Assembly: GCA_937934645.1 (NCBI GenBank)
Contig: CALGYZ010000054.1
Location: forward strand, 196,775-260,774
Reading direction: 5' to 3'
Origin: an uncultured Bacillaceae bacterium
GTDB taxonomy: Bacteria > Bacillota > Bacilli > Bacillales > Caldibacillaceae
Length of the DNA stretch: 64,000 bases
Part shown: positions 61,193 to 64,000 of the stretch, piece by piece
Layout of the letters: every line of letters starts with the position of its first letter
Position numbering within the stretch: the stretch's first letter is position 1
The notes under the pieces: generated by a model
Databases searched by the model: none
Seen by the model: the letters and a program-made list of their open reading frames with translations, nothing else
Told to the model about the DNA's origin: nothing
Position numbers and translations under genes: made by a program

Positions 61193-61211
61193 AACATAAT
61201 ATTATTATGTT
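61193..61211. repeat. Small inverted repeat upstream of yqhV
   Basis: AACATAAT and ATTATGTT are separated by ATT. It lies in the 190-base glgP-yqhV gap and could be an operator or part of a promoter. Nothing else is evident in the gap apart from a GGAAG/CTTCC hairpin near 61135. Confidence 0.35.
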
Positions 61212-61286
61212 CAAATAAAAAACTTGTCCTTCTTTTTACCTTTCCATCATATACTTTTGACAGAAAGGAAGTGGGGAGGACGGAAA

Positions 61287-61565
61287 ATGTTTCCGGTTTT
61301 TGAAAAAGCTGTTTTAGGCATGGCGGTGTTACGGATTTTTTCCGGAAACCTGGAAATTCTGGCTGCACTGCTCATGCTTAAATTGAATGATGTGGAAAAG
61401 GCGCTCATTGTCAATAGTTCACTGGCACTGACCGGCCCGATTGTTTTAATTTTGACGACTTCAATAGGATTAATCAGTATCGCAGACAAAATTTCCTTCA
61501 CACAAATTCTTTGGATTTTTGCCGGGGTTCTTTGCATCCTGTATGGAATTAGGAGTCACAGTTAA
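61287..61565 (+). CDS. yqhV: DUF2619 membrane protein YqhV
   Basis: 92 residues from ATG at 61287 after GGGGAGG; the frame is open from 61224 without a site. Three hydrophobic helices: VLGMAVLRIFSGNLEILAALLML in parts, IVNSSLALTGPIVLILTTSIGLISI in parts, and ILWIFAGVLCILYGI. It matches YqhV, encoded next to spoIIIA in B. subtilis, and known only as a small sporulation-linked membrane protein. Here it is far from spoIIIA and stands alone. Confidence 0.85.
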   Translation: MFPVFEKAVLGMAVLRIFSGNLEILAALLMLKLNDVEKALIVNSSLALTGPIVLILTTSIGLISIADKISFTQILWIFAGVLCILYGIRSHS

Positions 61566-61569
61566 ATCT

Positions 61570-61605
61570 TTGTCCCCGCCTTCGTTATTAGAAAAGCGGG
61601 GACAA
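61570..61605. repeat. Strong GC-rich hairpin between convergent yqhV and thioesterase
   Basis: TTGTCCCCGC pairs perfectly with GCGGGGACAA around 16 bases. Neither strand has a U-tract after it, so termination would be inefficient or of another type. Confidence 0.6.
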
Positions 61606-61626
61606 GGACAAAATCGAGTGATTGAT

Positions 61627-62388
61627 TTACCGTTTTATAATTTCCACTTGTGCTTTGAATGCTGTTTTGTTACTCGTTTCATTTACTCCTTCAATATATA
61701 TCAGGTTGGCATCCGCATTGGAAAGGTTCCGGTAAAGGGTAATCGTTTCTCCCGGCAGTGATTCATTGAGAAAGTTTATTTCCAATGTTTTCACTTCATA
61801 CTCTCTATGATTTTCCACCGGGAAACAATCCATGGCATAATCTACATATTTCGAATTGTTTAAATGGCCGTTAATATCGATGTCACTGTAACCGATCACC
61901 TTTTTATATACCTCTTGCAACGGCCCGGTGTCTTTCAACTTTCTCAGCTTTTTATTTATTGCCCGTTCTTTGATTATGCCGGGATAGTGGATCCCAATCG
62001 AATCACCCCGTTTGAGTTTCCGTTTGGCCATATCCATGATTACCCAGACGGAAATTGCCCGGATTAAAATGTCGCCATTTTGATCCCGTACGATAAAGTC
62101 CCGTTCAAATTCAACTCTTCCCGGCTCCTGCGGCCATGTTTCAATGAATATTTTTTCATTCCATTCCGGCATACGGTCAATTTCAACACGGATCCGTACT
62201 AATACCCAGGCAACACCGTGATCACGATATAATGTATCAATCCCATAACCTAAATCTTCTGCGGCAAGGCTGGCTGTTTCTTGAAAATAACTGAATAAGC
62301 TGCTTAATTTCATTTTCTTTGTAAAGTCAACATCTCTTAATTCAACCCATACAGGAGACTTATACAGTATGTTTTTTTGCAATGTCAT
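61627..62388 (-). CDS. Acyl-ACP thioesterase (PF01643 type)
   Basis: 253 residues from ATG, after GGAG. Two tandem hotdog domains: the N-terminal half with LRDVDFTKKMKLSSLFSYFQETAS in parts and GVAWVLVRIRVEIDRMPEWNE, the C-terminal half with YSDIDINGHLNNSKYVDYAMD in parts, which carries the Asp/Asn/His active-site set of plant FatA/FatB-like and bacterial acyl-ACP thioesterases. It should release free fatty acids from acyl-ACP in the cytoplasm. B. subtilis 168 has no well-known counterpart here. Divergent from czrA. Confidence 0.88.
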   Translation of the reverse strand: MTLQKNILYKSPVWVELRDVDFTKKMKLSSLFSYFQETASLAAEDLGYGIDTLYRDHGVAWVLVRIRVEIDRMPEWNEKIFIETWPQEPGRVEFERDFIVRDQNGDILIRAISVWVIMDMAKRKLKRGDSIGIHYPGIIKERAINKKLRKLKDTGPLQEVYKKVIGYSDIDINGHLNNSKYVDYAMDCFPVENHREYEVKTLEINFLNESLPGETITLYRNLSNADANLIYIEGVNETSNKTAFKAQVEIIKR

Positions 62389-62476
62389 ATTCTTAACTCC
62401 TTTATTTATCAGTTTTCGTTCCGTTGAATCTATTTGTGAAAACCGGCGGTTAATGCTGAATTCTTCACATAGTTAT

Positions 62477-62511
62477 ATTATATCTTAACAAAATCGAATA
62501 AAGTTTCGATT
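62477..62511 (-). promoter_or_regulatory. Thioesterase promoter with AATCGAA inverted repeat
   Basis: On the minus strand TATAAT occupies 62482-62477. A perfect inverted repeat AATCGAA-n6-TTCGATT (62492-62511) covers the -35 area. I do not recognise the cognate regulator; it does not match FapR, FabT or FadR consensus as I know them. Confidence 0.5.
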
Positions 62512-62570
62512 GTATTTTCCCAAAACAGAAATTATTTTTAATATTCGATAAAGAATAATACTGTTTTTAT

Positions 62571-62590
62571 ATATGAACATATGTTAATAT
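62571..62590. promoter_or_regulatory. CzrA/SmtB-type operator upstream of czrA
   Basis: ATATGAACATATGTTAATAT is a 20-base palindrome with one mismatch, matching the TGAACATATGTTCA-like sites of ArsR/SmtB-family metal sensors. It lies 38 bases before the czrA start, over the probable promoter. Confidence 0.82.
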
Positions 62591-62628
62591 ATGAATAAAG
62601 AATAAGCGATGACCGGAGTTGATAATGA

Positions 62629-62949
62629 ATGGAAAAGGAAAATGAAGGAACAATAGTCCATGATTTGGATGATGAGACACTATTTACTGTTTCCCAAACT
62701 TTCAAAGCCCTTGGTGATCCGACACGGATCCGGATTCTTCTTTTATTGATAGAGCGGGAATATTGTGTAAATGAAATTGCTGAAACACTCGGTTTAAAAC
62801 AGTCGACCGTCAGTCATCAGTTAAGGCATTTAAAAAATTTACGGCTGGTAAAGTTCCGCAGGGAAAAAACGACCCTTTATTATTCATACGATGATGAGCA
62901 TGTCATGAATATATTAAAACAAATGATTGATCACGTTAAACATGACTGA
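62629..62949 (+). CDS. czrA: ArsR/SmtB-family zinc-sensing repressor CzrA
   Basis: 106 residues. Winged helix: FKALGDPTRIRILLLLIERE, VNEIAETLGLKQSTVSHQLRHLKNLRLV in parts. The alpha-5 metal site is complete: D89-x-H91 and H102-x2-H105, the D-x-H...H-x2-H pattern of S. aureus CzrA, which binds Zn(II)/Co(II). No alpha-3N cysteine site is present (a single Cys46). It should release the operator upstream when zinc is high. It is followed by the zinc exporter gene. Confidence 0.94.
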   Translation: MEKENEGTIVHDLDDETLFTVSQTFKALGDPTRIRILLLLIEREYCVNEIAETLGLKQSTVSHQLRHLKNLRLVKFRREKTTLYYSYDDEHVMNILKQMIDHVKHD

Positions 62950-63012
62950 ATAATACCGAACATTGTTTTTTGATATGCATAATTTATAAAAAAATTATTT
63001 AGGAGGATTAAT

Positions 63013-63948
63013 ATGGGACACCATCACCATTCTCACAGCGGAAATAAAAAGGCTCTATTCATCAGTTTTTTAATCATAACCGGTTATATGGTCATCGAAG
63101 CGGCAGGAGGATTGTTAACGAACAGCCTGGCCCTTCTGTCCGATGCCGGCCACATGCTGAGTGATTCCATCTCACTGGGAATTGGTCTGTTGGCTTTTAT
63201 AATCGGCGAAAAAAAGGCGGATGATAACAAAACATACGGATATAAACGGTTGGAAATCCTGGCTGCATTATTTAATGGCATAACGTTGATGGTAATTTCC
63301 CTGTTTATTATTTACCATGCTGTTCTCCGGTTTTTGAACCCGCCGGAAATTGCTTCGGAAGGTATGCTGGTCATAGCGTTAATCGGACTAATCGTCAATA
63401 TTATAGTGGCATGGATCATGATGAAAACCGGGGATACACATGGAAATTTAAATATGAAAGCCGCTTTTCTGCATGTGATCGGTGATATGCTCGGCTCCGT
63501 CGGTGCAATTTTGGCTGCATTACTTATCATGTTTTTTGGCTGGGGCTGGTCTGATCCTCTGGCCAGTGTTATTGTGGCTCTCATCATATTGAACGGCGGC
63601 TGGCGTGTAACAATGGATGCTTTTCACATTTTAATGGAAGGGACACCGAAAAATATTCAAATTGAAGATGTAATCCGGACAGTTCATTCGGTACCTGGTG
63701 TCATCAGTATCCATGATGTACATTTATGGAGCATTTCAAGCGGAAGCCACGTCTTCTCATGCCATGTTGTCGTGGATGAAAACTTAACCGTTAAGTGCAG
63801 TCATGAAATAATACAGGAAATCAAGCAAAGACTGGCGAAAAAAAATATACGCCATATCACAATCCAAATTGAAAATCACGGCATGTGCAGCAACGATTCG
63901 ATTTTTTGTAACGATATCCACCATCATTATGCCGAACATGAACATTAA
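63013..63948 (+). CDS. czcD: Cation diffusion facilitator zinc exporter CzcD
   Basis: 311 residues after AGGAGG. A His-rich N-terminus (GHHHHSHSG) is followed by six membrane helices with the metal sites LLSDAGHMLSD in TM2 and HVIGDMLGS in TM5, and a C-terminal ferredoxin-like metal-binding domain. It ends in a His-rich tail (DIHHHYAEHEH). It exports Zn(II), and perhaps Co(II) and Cd(II), in exchange for H+ or K+. Transcribed with czrA. Confidence 0.95.
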   Translation: MGHHHHSHSGNKKALFISFLIITGYMVIEAAGGLLTNSLALLSDAGHMLSDSISLGIGLLAFIIGEKKADDNKTYGYKRLEILAALFNGITLMVISLFIIYHAVLRFLNPPEIASEGMLVIALIGLIVNIIVAWIMMKTGDTHGNLNMKAAFLHVIGDMLGSVGAILAALLIMFFGWGWSDPLASVIVALIILNGGWRVTMDAFHILMEGTPKNIQIEDVIRTVHSVPGVISIHDVHLWSISSGSHVFSCHVVVDENLTVKCSHEIIQEIKQRLAKKNIRHITIQIENHGMCSNDSIFCNDIHHHYAEHEH

Positions 63949-63950
63949 AA

Positions 63951-63966
63951 GAGGCTGGGACAAAAC
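63951..63966 (+). repeat. GAGGCTGGGACAAAAC element at the window edge
   Basis: This 16-base sequence, three bases after the czcD stop, resembles a repeat I know from intergenic regions of Firmicutes, usually one arm of a long inverted repeat. The other arm would lie beyond the window. Confidence 0.45.
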
Positions 63967-64000
63967 TAGCTTCAAATAGTGAGACAGGAGAATTTGAGTC

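Overview
The window is a contiguous stretch of a low-GC, endospore-forming, flagellated Firmicute chromosome of the family Bacillaceae. This rests on gene order (che-sigD-rpsB-tsf-pyrH-frr-uppS-cdsA-dxr-rseP-proS-polC-rimP-nusA-infB-truB-ribF-rpsO-pnp-dpaAB-asd-dapGA-spoIIIE-ymf-pgsA-cinA), which follows Bacillus subtilis almost gene for gene. It also rests on spore-specific genes (dipicolinate synthase, SpoIIIE, TepA), strong GGAGG-type ribosome binding sites and frequent TTG/GTG starts. Genus and species cannot be fixed from the sequence alone. No tRNA, rRNA, CRISPR array, prophage or complete insertion sequence was seen.

Region 1 (1-3773) is the 3' end of the flagellar/chemotaxis operon: the C-terminus of CheA, CheW, CheC, CheD, sigma-D, a small conserved protein and SwrB. 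Region 2 (3779-13139) holds rpsB with a structured leader, tsf, pyrH, frr, uppS, cdsA, dxr, rseP and proS (translation, UMP supply, isoprenoid and phospholipid precursors, intramembrane proteolysis). Region 3 (13200-27953) holds polC, the rimP-nusA-ylxR-ylxQ-infB-ylxP-rbfA-truB-ribF cluster, rpsO and pnp. Region 4 (28000-41336) holds ylxY, mlpA, ymxH, dpaAB behind a sigma-K-like promoter, asd-dapG-dapA (aspartate to lysine/DAP/dipicolinate), an RNase J2 orthologue with an intact metal motif, tepA, ylzJ and spoIIIE. Region 5 (41374-49111) is the ymfF-ymfH-ymfI-ymfJ-ymfK-ymfM-pgsA-cinA block.

Synteny with B. subtilis breaks after cinA: recA does not follow. Instead come a YaiI/YqxD-family gene, a membrane-anchored rhodanese with a CsoR/CstR-type operator in its promoter, a CstR-type persulfide-sensor gene, a convergent cytoplasmic type I pullulanase, the complete glycogen operon glgBCDAP, yqhV, a convergent acyl-ACP thioesterase, and a zinc-responsive czrA-czcD pair with a clear operator. 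The pullulanase and glycogen operon together give synthesis, branching, phosphorolysis and debranching of an intracellular glucan.

Nothing here looks like a wholly undescribed multi-gene system. The most interesting signals are RNA- and DNA-level controls: a double hairpin with a GNRA loop before rpsB, a perfect 12-bp hairpin presenting the Shine-Dalgarno in its loop at ymfJ, a CstR site inside the rhodanese promoter, a stem that hides the tepA ribosome binding site, promoter-then-terminator arrangements before spoIIIE and asd, and an unassigned inverted repeat at the thioesterase promoter. At the protein level, the RNase J2 with an intact active-site motif and the NusA with a long acidic tail overlapping ylxR stand out.
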